Assembly: GCA_934675575.1 (NCBI GenBank)
Contig: CAKUQQ010000006.1
Location: 102,437 to 166,436 of the forward strand
DNA from: an uncultured Muribaculaceae bacterium
GTDB lineage: Bacteria; Bacteroidota; Bacteroidia; Bacteroidales; Muribaculaceae
Direction: 5' to 3'
DNA: 64,000 bases
The translations under genes and the position numbers were made by a program. Numbering within the stretch: the stretch's first letter is position 1; each line of letters starts with the position of its first letter. Below, piece after piece: positions 1 to 8,594 of the stretch. Below the pieces are notes generated by a model that worked only from the letters and a program-made list of their open reading frames with translations, ran no database searches and was not told where the DNA came from.

Positions 1-18
1 TATCTATTTCGCAGCACA

Positions 19-3000
19 TTAAAAATCAACAATGCAGTTAACACCTAAATCTTTTATTCTCATCAAACTAGACTTGTCCAATTTGATGTTGAAGTCAGAT
101 TTCAACTCCAAATTCGCCCCAGTCTCGGCATTCTGCAACTTAATGTACAGACTTGTGCCGCCACGTGATGCAGGAATTTTACATTCATCTAACACCTCAG
201 ATATGTTTTTAATCTGACTTTCATCTATTTGCAGCATCACTTTGTCAATCGTGCTGTCTTTTATTGAGTCAAGCGGTGTTATCGAACTGATTTCCAGCCA
301 CACTTTGTCGCCCCATTTGCCTTTTGAATACATTGCCTTCACAAGCACCGCAGTGCCTTTCACTGCATATTTCATATAATCGTAGTAATTCTGGCCAAAA
401 AGCATGAGCTCGTAACTCCCGGTGTAATCACATATCGTCATTCTGCCATAAGGTTTGCCCTTTTGGTTCAAACATTCCTTGGAGTCGGTCACAATGCCGC
501 CAAACCTCAATTCCTGATTTAGCAAATTAGCTTTGTCTTTCACATCACTCACAGCCACATTGCAGCCAAGCGTTATTTCCACATAGTATGGGTCAAGTGG
601 GTGTGCCGACAAATACACACCTATCAAATCCTTCTCCTTGTCGAGTTTCACTATTGGTGCCCAGGGCGTGGCTTGCGGAATCTTTGGTTTCGGAACTTCA
701 ATTTCCTCTATGCCGCCAAACAGCGAATATTCGCTGTCGCGCTTGCCAGCTTGATATTGCTGGCCATATTTCACAATCATGTCAAGGAATGTGGCGCCTA
801 CTTCATTTGTGGCAAAGAAGCTCTCGCGCTCTATGCCAAACGAATCAAACCCACCACTCATAGCCAACGACTCAAAAGCTTTGCGGTTCACGTTGGCGTA
901 ATTCGTGCGCTGGGCAAAGTCGAAAATGTCTTTATACGGACCATTCTCCAGTCTTTCGTTCACTATCGCCTCTGCAGCGGCCTCTCCCATACCTTTTATT
1001 GCCGATAAGCCAAAACGGATTTCGCCTTTTTCATTAACACCAAACTTGGGATAACTCTCGTTAACGTCAGGCCCAAGCGTCTTTATGCCCATCGACTGGC
1101 ACTCCTCCATGAGTTTTGTGATTTCAGTTATCTGGCTGAAACGCCTTGTCATAAGAGCGGCCATGAACTCTGCCGGGTAGTGGGCTTTCATGTAAGCCGT
1201 CTGATACGACACCCACGAGTAGCATGTGGCATGCGACTTATTGAATGCGTATGATGCGAATTTCTCCCAGTCGCTCCAAATTTTGTCAAGCACTTTAGGG
1301 TCGTGTCCGTTTGCCGTACCTTGCTCAATGAATTTCGGCTTCATCGCATCAACAATGGCTTTTTTCTTCTTTCCCATTGCCTTACGCAACGCATCACTCT
1401 CACCTCGCGTGAAGTTGGCAAGCTGGCGTGACAAAAGCATCACTTGCTCCTGATACACCGTAATGCCATACGTGTCCTTGAGATATTTCTCCATGCACGG
1501 TATGTCATACTGCACAAGCGACGGATCATGTTTGCGCTTGATGAAATCGGGAATGTATTCCATTGGTCCCGGACGATATAAGGCGTTCATTGCAATCAAG
1601 TCCTCAAACACCGTGGGGTGCAACTCCTTCAGATATTTCTGCATTCCGGGCGACTCAAACTGGAATGTGCCTATCGTCCGTCCTTCTTGATAAAGCTTAT
1701 ATGTGAGAGGATCATCTATTGGAATGTGGTCAAGGTCAACCACGTCGCCAGTGGTCTGCTTCACAACCTTGCACGCTTCTTTCAACTCCGACAGCGTTTT
1801 AAGCCCCAAGAAGTCCATCTTTATCAAGCCAGTTGACTCAATCACATGACCGTCATATTGCGTAACAGCGGTCTTCAGCTCCGGGAAGTCAGGGTCGGTT
1901 GCCGTTGACACTGGCACATGGTCGTCAATTCTGTCACGGCAAATGATAAATCCACAGGCATGTATTCCGGTTCCTCTTATCGTGCCCTCCAGTTTCTTTG
2001 CATATTTTATCGTGTTTCTCTCACGAGGGTCTTGCGAGCTTTCAGCCGTTTGCAGTTCTGGTGTGCATTTTATGGCGTTTGGCAAGTTCATCTTCATTCC
2101 GTCTGGCAACTTGTCAGGAATTGCCTTGCACAAGGCATTCGACCTGTCGAGCGGCAGTTTCTCCACCCTCGCCACATCTTTTATTGAGTTCTTGGTCGCC
2201 ATTGTCGCATAGGTGATGATGTGGGCGCAGTTTTCTGCACCATATTTGTCCATTACCCATCGGAGCACCTTGCCTCGGCCGTCATCGTCAAAGTCGGTAT
2301 CAATATCTGGCAGCGAGATTCGGTCTGGGTTCAAGAAACGCTCAAACAGCAGGTCATATTTCAATGGGTCTATCTTAGTTATGCCCAAGCAATAGGCAAC
2401 CACCGAGCCGGCAGCAGAGCCACGGCCAGGGCCGACCATCACACCAAGTTCGTCGCGTGCGGCGTTGATGAAGTCCTGCACAATCAAGAAGTAGCCAGGG
2501 AAACCCATTGTCTTCATCACATGCAACTCAAACTTTATGCGGTCGCTCACGTCTTGCGGCAGTGGGTCGCCATAACGCTTCTTTGCACCATCAAATGCCA
2601 GTTTGCCCAGATAATCGGCCTCAAATTTTATGCGGTATATCTTGTCATATCCGCCAAGGTGGTTGATTCGCTTCATCGCATCAGCCTCGCTCATCATGTT
2701 TTCCCCATTCTCGTCAGAGCAGAATTCCTTGTACAAATCCTCTTCCGTGAATTTCTCACGCCACTGCTCCTCCGTGCCAAATGACTCTGGTATCGGGAAA
2801 AACGGCATAATCGGGTCATGGTCTATGTTGTAAATCTCCACCTTGTCAACTATCTCCTGCGTGTTGGCAAGCGCTTCTGGCACATCGGCAAACACTTCGT
2901 TCATCTCCTCCTGCGTCTTGAACCACTCCTGTTTCGAGTAGAGCATGCGGTTCGGGTCATTAAGGTCCTTGCCGGTGGCCAAGCACAGCAGATGGTCGTG

Positions 3001-3801
3001 AGCTTCTGCGTCGTCTTCATTCACAAAGTGGCTGTCGTTGGTGCAGATGAGCTTTATGCCAAGCTCGTGAGCCATATCTATGAGTACCTTGTTCACTTGC
3101 TGCTGCTTCTCATAGGTCTCATGGTTGGCATTGGGCACAGTGGCCTTGTGGCGCTGTATCTCAAGATAGTAATCATCACCAAACACACCTTTATACCACA
3201 GAGCCACTTCTTTTGCCTTTTGCACATCGCCATTCATTATCAGTCTCGGTATTTCTCCACCAAGACATGCCGACGAACATATAAGCCCCTCGTGGTAACG
3301 TGCAAGCTCATCGTGGTCTGTTCGTGGGTGGGCATAGAAACCGTCAGTCCATGCTTTCGACACTATTTTTATGAGATTGTGATAACCTTTCTCGTTCTTG
3401 GCCAGCAAAATCAAATGGCGACCTTTGTCATTCTTATCCTTATGCTCAGTTAGCTTGCCGTCGGCCACGTATGTTTCACAACCGAATATGGGCACGAACA
3501 GTTTGCGCTTGGTTTCCTCAAGCTCCGACTTTAATTTTTCAATTTCTACGACCTCAGGCTGTTCTCCAAACTCAAGTTCCTTTATCTGCTTCTTCAGCTC
3601 TTTGATGCGCTTGGTTGTGTCTTTGTTTTTGCCGTTGCAGTAGTCGTGCAGCTCTTTGATGCCAAACATGTTGCCGTGGTCAGTCAGAGCCATGCCGCGC
3701 ATACCGTCGGCTATGGCCTTATCCACCAGCTTGGTGACTGGTGCCTGACCGTCAAGAATGGAATAATATGAGTGCACATGCAAGTGTACAAAAGGTATCA
3801 T
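19..3801 (-). CDS. dnaE: DNA polymerase III alpha subunit
   Basis: Replicative polymerase subunit, 1260 residues, in the normal size range for bacterial DnaE. The N-terminal PHP domain begins with HLHVHSYYSILDG (from residue 7). The polymerase core carries the acidic motif PDIDTDFDDDGR and the preceding GPGRGSAAGS; an OB-fold region follows near the C-terminus. Residues about 55-101 are a charged helical insertion (many E/K/L) inside the PHP domain, which I recall as common in Bacteroidota DnaE. The open frame extends 30 codons further upstream, but the ATG at 3801 gives the family start (MIPFVHLHVHS), and a TAnnTTTG-like promoter box lies 34 bases upstream of it. Monocistronic as far as can be seen; the stop lies 19 bases from the window edge. 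Confidence 0.97.
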   Translation of the reverse strand: MIPFVHLHVHSYYSILDGQAPVTKLVDKAIADGMRGMALTDHGNMFGIKELHDYCNGKNKDTTKRIKELKKQIKELEFGEQPEVVEIEKLKSELEETKRKLFVPIFGCETYVADGKLTEHKDKNDKGRHLILLAKNEKGYHNLIKIVSKAWTDGFYAHPRTDHDELARYHEGLICSSACLGGEIPRLIMNGDVQKAKEVALWYKGVFGDDYYLEIQRHKATVPNANHETYEKQQQVNKVLIDMAHELGIKLICTNDSHFVNEDDAEAHDHLLCLATGKDLNDPNRMLYSKQEWFKTQEEMNEVFADVPEALANTQEIVDKVEIYNIDHDPIMPFFPIPESFGTEEQWREKFTEEDLYKEFCSDENGENMMSEADAMKRINHLGGYDKIYRIKFEADYLGKLAFDGAKKRYGDPLPQDVSDRIKFELHVMKTMGFPGYFLIVQDFINAARDELGVMVGPGRGSAAGSVVAYCLGITKIDPLKYDLLFERFLNPDRISLPDIDTDFDDDGRGKVLRWVMDKYGAENCAHIITYATMATKNSIKDVARVEKLPLDRSNALCKAIPDKLPDGMKMNLPNAIKCTPELQTAESSQDPRERNTIKYAKKLEGTIRGTGIHACGFIICRDRIDDHVPVSTATDPDFPELKTAVTQYDGHVIESTGLIKMDFLGLKTLSELKEACKVVKQTTGDVVDLDHIPIDDPLTYKLYQEGRTIGTFQFESPGMQKYLKELHPTVFEDLIAMNALYRPGPMEYIPDFIKRKHDPSLVQYDIPCMEKYLKDTYGITVYQEQVMLLSRQLANFTRGESDALRKAMGKKKKAIVDAMKPKFIEQGTANGHDPKVLDKIWSDWEKFASYAFNKSHATCYSWVSYQTAYMKAHYPAEFMAALMTRRFSQITEITKLMEECQSMGIKTLGPDVNESYPKFGVNEKGEIRFGLSAIKGMGEAAAEAIVNERLENGPYKDIFDFAQRTNYANVNRKAFESLAMSGGFDSFGIERESFFATNEVGATFLDMIVKYGQQYQAGKRDSEYSLFGGIEEIEVPKPKIPQATPWAPIVKLDKEKDLIGVYLSAHPLDPYYVEITLGCNVAVSDVKDKANLLNQELRFGGIVTDSKECLNQKGKPYGRMTICDYTGSYELMLFGQNYYDYMKYAVKGTAVLVKAMYSKGKWGDKVWLEISSITPLDSIKDSTIDKVMLQIDESQIKNISEVLDECKIPASRGGTSLYIKLQNAETGANLELKSDFNIKLDKSSLMRIKDLGVNCIVDF

Positions 3802-3834
3802 TTTAGTAGTGTTTTTGTTGATTTTTGTTTTGTG

Positions 3835-3863
3835 TAAAATTACTTCAAATGCCACAAACGCAA
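3835..3863 (-). promoter_or_regulatory. Probable dnaE promoter
   Basis: On the minus strand TAATTTTA (3842-3835) matches the Bacteroidota -7 box TAnnTTTG except for the last base, with TTG 18 bases upstream (3863-3861). It ends 34 bases before the dnaE ATG, which supports the start at 3801. Confidence 0.45.
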
Positions 3864-3934
3864 ATGATTTTTGCGATGAAGTTATTAACAAGTTTTAGGC
3901 TTGCCTGTGCACCGCACTACACACAAATAAGAAT

Positions 3935-4585
3935 TTATTTGATATTCAGTTTTCCGAAAAAATCAGGCAAATGAAAATTTGGCATTTCCGAAACTATTGG
4001 CGACCACGACAAATAATGCGGCTGGCTCGATTTCCCTGCACATTTATAGAAATTGCCCAACAAAAAATCTCCGTCGCCTTTAATCTTAAAACCAATCAAC
4101 TTTAGTGGTATGGCAACAGTCAAGCTCCACACAAAGTTTCCTTTTCTCTCAGCAAAAGGTTCTGTTCCACAAGACGAGTAAACGCCTATTTCTGCAAGTT
4201 CTTCCGGAGTAAGGCGTGTGGGGTTGTTCCTCGTTTCGCGATGGCTCGCGTTGATTCTGCCTATGCAATTAAACTCAAAGTTAAAATACTCCTTGCATTC
4301 CGGGCTTTTCACGAAAAATTCCGCGCAGCTGTCATTAGCCACAGGCCCAAGGTTCTTGTCAACCTCGGCTCTCAGATAATGCTCTTCAGCCGTAAATTTC
4401 ACAAACAAGTTTCTGCTTGTATGTGCTATGAAGAATTTCACATCTGGTTTTGCCGGATATTTGTTTGCCCAATTCACACAGTCAATGCCGTTTGCCGCAG
4501 AGTGCGCTTCAAGAATTTGTCCTGCATCGCACAGACCGACTTCGTCTAATTGTGGCAGGCCCACTATGTCCAGTTGCTTCTTCAT
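3935..4585 (-). CDS. CBM9-like (carbohydrate-binding family 9-like) protein
   Basis: 216 residues with the general layout of the family 9-like carbohydrate-binding / DOMON-type beta-sandwich proteins found in Bacteroidota: a central segment with NFEFNCIGRINASHRE, a W/F-rich second half with FVWSLTVAIPLKLIG, and a C-terminal LSWSPI...NFHLPDFFGKL stretch. No signal peptide or lipobox is visible at the N-terminus (MKKQLDIVGLPQLDEV), so it may be cytoplasmic, unlike many CBM9 modules, which sit in secreted enzymes. Its ATG overlaps the stop of the LysE-type exporter (ATGA, 4582-4585), so the two are translationally coupled. Ligand unknown; family assignment is from sequence feel and not from a profile search. 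Confidence 0.7.
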   Translation of the reverse strand: MKKQLDIVGLPQLDEVGLCDAGQILEAHSAANGIDCVNWANKYPAKPDVKFFIAHTSRNLFVKFTAEEHYLRAEVDKNLGPVANDSCAEFFVKSPECKEYFNFEFNCIGRINASHRETRNNPTRLTPEELAEIGVYSSCGTEPFAERKGNFVWSLTVAIPLKLIGFKIKGDGDFLLGNFYKCAGKSSQPHYLSWSPIVSEMPNFHLPDFFGKLNIK

Positions 4586-5247
4586 AAGGCATGAATGTTA
4601 GCGACCTCAAGCAGCTCGTTCACGCCCGAAAACAACCCATAGGCAGCAAGCAGCATAATAAATATGCCCATCAACCTATTGATGAGCACCATGCTCTTAA
4701 TGTTGAAATGAGTGCGCACCTTGTTCACAAAATACGTGATTACAGCCCACCACGCCAAAGCGCCCAGCACTATGGCCAGATAGCCAACAACAACCACATA
4801 CCACGGATAATCAGGCACTGGAAAATTGAAGCGTGCAAACAAAGGAATTATAAGAAAAATAATCAGCGGATTTGAAAACGTGAACAAAAAGCCTGTAATT
4901 GCATCTTGCACATGGTTTTGCTTTTTCTCCGATGGTTCTTTTATGCTTCGATTTGTGGGATTGTGCTTCACAAGATAAATAGAATAAGCCAACAGAAGCA
5001 AACTTCCTATAATCTGTAGCGCGCTCTGGTTGGTCTCTATGAAATCGGTCACAATCGACATTCCCAAGCCCGTCAGCAGGCAATAAATCAAATCAGATGC
5101 AGCCGCTCCTATCCCGGTAAAAAAGCCTGATTCACGGCCCTTGTTAAGGGTTCGCTGAACACAAAGAATGCCCACAGGCCCCATCGGGGCTGACAAAATG
5201 ACCCCAATGAAAAAGCAACCTGATAAAAGCGATATTATTGTATCCAT
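4582..5247 (-). CDS. LysE/RhtB family exporter
   Basis: 221-residue inner-membrane protein with about six hydrophobic segments. The N-terminal GVILSAPMGPVGILCVQRTLNKGRESGFFTGIG pattern (shown here only as a landmark: residues 16-48) is the conserved first helix and loop of the LysE/RhtB superfamily, whose members export amino acids or related small metabolites by proton exchange. A loop around residues 95-110 is charged, as usual before the fourth helix. It is the first gene of a two-gene unit with the CBM9-like protein and has a TATCTTTG promoter box 22 bases upstream of its ATG. The substrate cannot be told from sequence. Confidence 0.88.
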   Translation of the reverse strand: MDTIISLLSGCFFIGVILSAPMGPVGILCVQRTLNKGRESGFFTGIGAAASDLIYCLLTGLGMSIVTDFIETNQSALQIIGSLLLLAYSIYLVKHNPTNRSIKEPSEKKQNHVQDAITGFLFTFSNPLIIFLIIPLFARFNFPVPDYPWYVVVVGYLAIVLGALAWWAVITYFVNKVRTHFNIKSMVLINRLMGIFIMLLAAYGLFSGVNELLEVANIHAL

Positions 5248-5268
5248 CTACCCTTTTCTGAATTTTTA

Positions 5269-5276
5269 CAAAGATA
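5269..5276 (-). promoter_or_regulatory. -7 promoter box of the exporter unit
   Basis: TATCTTTG on the minus strand (5276-5269) is an exact TAnnTTTG box. No good -33 TTG is visible at the standard distance. Confidence 0.6.
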
Positions 5277-5349
5277 CGAAAAATAGGCCACTCCTAAAAC
5301 GGATTGCACAAAAACATACACTTCACCTGTTTGGAGCCTCCACAAACAA

Positions 5350-5377
5350 AAAAACCTGCAAATCATTGCAGGTTTTT
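5350..5377 (-). terminator. Terminator of tRNA-Glu
   Basis: Hairpin ACCTGCA / TGCAGGT with a short loop, followed on the minus strand by a run of T (5352-5347). It begins a few bases after the tRNA 3' end and is a typical intrinsic terminator. Confidence 0.8.
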
Positions 5378-5380
5378 CAG

Positions 5381-5453
5381 TAGTGAAACTGGGACTCGAA
5401 CCCAGGTCTCCACCGTGAGAGGGTGGCGTGCTAGACCGCTACACTATATCACC
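5381..5453 (-). tRNA. tRNA-Glu (anticodon CUC)
   Basis: 73 nt without encoded CCA. The anticodon stem CCACC/GGTGG encloses CTCTCAC, giving anticodon CUC, which reads GAG. The D stem (GTGT/GCAC), T stem CTGGG/CCCAG with loop TTCGAGT, U8 and discriminator A73 are all in place. The acceptor stem GGTGATA/TTTCACT pairs with a G-U at 1:72 but has a U-U mismatch at 6:67. A promoter lies directly upstream and a terminator directly downstream, so the gene looks expressed as its own unit. A second tRNA-Glu (UUC) must exist elsewhere to read GAA. Confidence 0.93.
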
Positions 5454-5470
5454 ATTGTTGTTCAACGATG

Positions 5471-5500
5471 CAAAGGTAGGCAAATTATCTAAACTGCCAA
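5471..5500 (-). promoter_or_regulatory. Promoter of tRNA-Glu
   Basis: On the minus strand TTG (5500-5498), 19 bases, then TACCTTTG (5478-5471): both elements of the Bacteroidota primary promoter at the standard spacing, ending 18 bases before the tRNA. Confidence 0.75.
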
Positions 5501-5572
5501 AACTTTCCGTTATTTTTTTGCAATTATTTTTCAAAAGCTATTTAAAATCCACATTTCTGCCACCATTTCGCG

Positions 5573-6271
5573 TTAAATTTGCCCCGTGTAGAGTTTCCAC
5601 AAGAACTTAAACAGCAGAATCTGGCTCTTTATTCGTTTTGGTTGCCTTATTAGCCTGTAGGCAAACTCCAAGTTGTGGTCAAGCCACCATTTAGGCGCAC
5701 GCTCCACAGCTCCCACATACACGTCAAAGCTGCCGCCCAGACCTTGGAATATGGCATTATGAGCCTTTTGTATTTCTTCCATAAGCAGCTCCTGCTTGGG
5801 TGAGCCCATTGCCACAAACACCACATCAGGCTTATTTGCCACAATCTCTGCAATCAAATTCCGCTTGTCCTCCTCATCTTTCAAATATCCGTTCCTATAG
5901 CCCACGATATTAATGCCCGGAAAGTCAACTTTCAATTTTGCCACGCATTTCTCTATCACATTCTGCTTTCCGCCAACGAGATAAAAAGTTTTCTGCTTGT
6001 AAAATGCAGCCACTATCTTTAGCCACAATTCACAACCTGGAATCTTAACCACATCTTTCTCGCCCTTCTTGCGCAATGCAAGTTTTGCGCCCACACCGTC
6101 GCAGTAACCGATATTTCTGTTTATAAGTTGCCGAGTTTCTTCTGTGGCATTCAAGATTTTCAGCGCATTGATTGCCACCAATACGCCTTTTCGTTTTGAC
6201 ACAAAGTCTAATATTTCCTTGTCCGACCGAAATGGATACACCCCCACTCCATTCAACATCACCTGTTTCAT
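5573..6271 (-). CDS. WecG/TagA/CpsF family glycosyltransferase
   Basis: 232 residues, the usual length of this family (GT26), which adds N-acetylmannosaminuronic acid or N-acetylmannosamine to an undecaprenyl-linked sugar on the cytoplasmic face. Visible family motifs are CDGVGAKLALRKKG near residue 57, the PGCELW segment, and MGSPKQELL (GxPxQE) around residue 155, with an arginine-rich C-terminus that probably touches the membrane. I chose the ATG at 6271, which shares one base with the stop of the upstream gene (TGATG); a GTG three bases earlier is also possible. It is the last gene of the exopolysaccharide operon, and together with the UDP-ManNAc dehydrogenase it suggests that ManNAcA is a component of the product. 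Confidence 0.92.
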   Translation of the reverse strand: MKQVMLNGVGVYPFRSDKEILDFVSKRKGVLVAINALKILNATEETRQLINRNIGYCDGVGAKLALRKKGEKDVVKIPGCELWLKIVAAFYKQKTFYLVGGKQNVIEKCVAKLKVDFPGINIVGYRNGYLKDEEDKRNLIAEIVANKPDVVFVAMGSPKQELLMEEIQKAHNAIFQGLGGSFDVYVGAVERAPKWWLDHNLEFAYRLIRQPKRIKSQILLFKFLWKLYTGQI

Positions 6272-7335
6272 CACACTAACAACGATTCATAAAGTCTTTT
6301 CAATTCTGCAGCCACATTTTCCGGATAATATCTGGTCACCATTTCAAGCGATGCCTTACCCATTCTATCCACCAAAGGCGCATCTTCCACAAACCGCATA
6401 ATTGCATCACACAGTTGTTGCTTGTTTCCTGCATCACACAGCAAACCATTCTTCTCTTGCGTCACCACCGACGGTATTCCGCCCACATTTGTTGCCAATA
6501 TCGCCATTCCATGGCTCATGCACTCCAATATCGATATAGGCACACCCTCAAAATATGACGGCAGCACATACACATCACACTGAGCAAGCAGCCTCTCTTT
6601 CTCTGGTCCTCTCACCCAGCCCTCATAAGCCACCACATCACCAATTCCGGCGTCGGCAATGCGCTGTTCTATTTCATCACCTTTGTCGCAACCAACGTGC
6701 AGCACGCATTTCCCTGCCAAAGCGTCGTGTGCAGCCGCCGCCACATCAAGCAAATCAAATATGCCCTTTTCTTTCTTATACAAACCTAAAAACAGGAAAT
6801 GTATTTTCCCGTCTGCACGTCGCTTTGCCACTCTGTCGCGACATGGAGGCACAATAATGTTGTCTATCACATCAACGCGCCTTGCCCCACACCGTTCCGT
6901 CAACACTTTTTGCCAATAGTCCGACAAAGCGACAACAGTGTCACATTTGGCAAGCACTGATTTCACAAAATCTTGATTATGATTAAAATAGTCAAGAAAA
7001 GCGCCGCTATGCACATGTAAAACCACTCGTTTGCCAAACGTTTTCGCCAAACTAACAAAAATCGATTTTCTTTTGAAGCTGTTGTTCGAGGCTGTGTGTA
7101 TGTGTACAATCTTGATTTTTCTGTCAAAAATCAGCATTAGCACAAATTTCATCAAACCTGCCACAAGAACTGCAAGTTTTGCCATCTTTCCGCCCTTGGC
7201 CGTGGTAGCAACGAATTTAAACGGTTCAAACACCACCTGACTATACGTGTGTAGCACTTGCGAAATGCCACCTGTTGGCTTATTGCAAAAGCAGCCTATG
7301 GTCAATATTTTTCGACTCAATTCTTTGTCAAGCAT
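6271..7335 (-). CDS. Glycosyltransferase family 4 (GT-B fold)
   Basis: 354 residues. The N-terminal half has a GT4-like acceptor domain (KILTIGCFCNKPTGGISQV at the start, VHIHTASNNS near residue 87). The C-terminal half has the nucleotide-sugar domain: IHFLFLGLYKKEKGIFDLL, then the EX7E motif EGVPISILE within VLPSYFEGVPISILECMSHG (20 residues), and ATNVGGIPSVV. It is a retaining transferase acting in assembly of the repeat unit of the exopolysaccharide; donor and linkage are not predictable. It starts five bases after the stop of the EpsG/Wzy-like gene and its stop overlaps the wecG-type start. Confidence 0.93.
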   Translation of the reverse strand: MLDKELSRKILTIGCFCNKPTGGISQVLHTYSQVVFEPFKFVATTAKGGKMAKLAVLVAGLMKFVLMLIFDRKIKIVHIHTASNNSFKRKSIFVSLAKTFGKRVVLHVHSGAFLDYFNHNQDFVKSVLAKCDTVVALSDYWQKVLTERCGARRVDVIDNIIVPPCRDRVAKRRADGKIHFLFLGLYKKEKGIFDLLDVAAAAHDALAGKCVLHVGCDKGDEIEQRIADAGIGDVVAYEGWVRGPEKERLLAQCDVYVLPSYFEGVPISILECMSHGMAILATNVGGIPSVVTQEKNGLLCDAGNKQQLCDAIMRFVEDAPLVDRMGKASLEMVTRYYPENVAAELKRLYESLLV

Positions 7336-7340
7336 ACGCC

Positions 7341-8594
7341 TCAGTTTCCTCTATAAAATCTCCATTCGTATGGGAAGTTGAGGGCGTTTCCGTCCCAATC
7401 CACAAAGAAATTACCAAAAATCAGCTCCCAGTGAAACAAGTATTCGCGTTCCTCTATCAACGGCGATAGCAGAGCGTATGCCATAGGAATCAGCGCCATG
7501 CACATAAACAAGAAATTCACATGCTTCAACCGGTCGTAATATTTCACGCTCACCACAAACAAATAGCTGTAAAACAGCACCAATGTTATCTGGAAAAAGC
7601 GGTCAAAGAATGTCAGGTCGCCATAGCAGAAATTCACCACGGTGTAAAGTGTCAGAAACATATAGAACAGCACTCTATATCGCTTGTCAAAAGGTACTTT
7701 ATTACGCCAGAACAAGAACAATATGGCTCCTCCGCAAAGCAGCAAGAACGATGAGCGGTAGCGGTAAAACACATTTCCATAGGCACGCATATCGGCCATG
7801 TGGTTGAGCACGCTTGATCTTATGCGTGAGTCTGTAACGTCAATTCCAAGATATATCTGATATTTCACTGGCACCACCTTGAGCAGAAGCGGCACGAAAT
7901 CCACATTCTGCATTCGCACAAACACCGATGTTGCCAAAAGCGCCAAACGCGTCCAGATGCTTGCTCTGTTTAGCAGCCAGTTCACACCTGCGCATGCAGG
8001 CAATGTTATCAGGGAGAAATGAAACAGCGGACACAACGACCCAAGCAACAAGTAACGCCAATTGTGGGTGTTCACAAATTTCATGTAAAATGCCAGAAAA
8101 TAAAATGCTCCGGTGGCAAACCGAAGACCCTGATAACGATAATACTCTATAACCACCGCAGCACACACCAAAAGCATTGTGCAAGGCACCGACAAAGTGC
8201 CTTTATAAAACGCCTTAAATTGTCTTATGAAAAACACAAACAATGCAGCATACACTGCACAAGCACACCCGCCAAACACTTGGGTGGAAATGGTGAAACG
8301 CGACAATATGAATTTGAAAGCTATGTGATAGAGGTCGCTACCCAGCAAATATATGCGTTCATCGCCCAACACCTCCTTTAGACTTTGCCCAACATACAGG
8401 TTGCGCATATCCACAAAGTGGTGCATCAGGTCGTTCACAAAGCCACAATAATATCCGAAATAATAAGCAAATATTATGAAGAATATTTGTGAAATCGTGT
8501 TCTTATAGAAACGTAACGATACAAAAAGGCTACTGATTGGCGATGCAATCATCAGCACTGTCTGAAACAATATGTATTTACCTTTGCTATACAT
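7341..8594 (-). CDS. EpsG/Wzy-like polysaccharide polymerase (second copy)
   Basis: 417-residue polytopic inner-membrane protein with roughly ten or more hydrophobic segments and a long extracytoplasmic stretch around residues 55-90 (VDMRNLYVGQSLKEVLG). The pattern of a conserved YYRYQGLRFATGAFYF segment near residue 150 (the RQ/RxA-type helix of EpsG proteins) points to the EpsG family, thought to polymerise exopolysaccharide repeat units. Sequence is weakly conserved in this family, so assignment rests on topology, the aromatic/basic motif and operon position. It overlaps the GT2 gene by one base. The operon contains a second EpsG-like gene at 9607-10767, so one of the two may have another role (for example O-acyl transfer or a flippase-like function). 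Confidence 0.75.
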   Translation of the reverse strand: MYSKGKYILFQTVLMIASPISSLFVSLRFYKNTISQIFFIIFAYYFGYYCGFVNDLMHHFVDMRNLYVGQSLKEVLGDERIYLLGSDLYHIAFKFILSRFTISTQVFGGCACAVYAALFVFFIRQFKAFYKGTLSVPCTMLLVCAAVVIEYYRYQGLRFATGAFYFLAFYMKFVNTHNWRYLLLGSLCPLFHFSLITLPACAGVNWLLNRASIWTRLALLATSVFVRMQNVDFVPLLLKVVPVKYQIYLGIDVTDSRIRSSVLNHMADMRAYGNVFYRYRSSFLLLCGGAILFLFWRNKVPFDKRYRVLFYMFLTLYTVVNFCYGDLTFFDRFFQITLVLFYSYLFVVSVKYYDRLKHVNFLFMCMALIPMAYALLSPLIEEREYLFHWELIFGNFFVDWDGNALNFPYEWRFYRGN

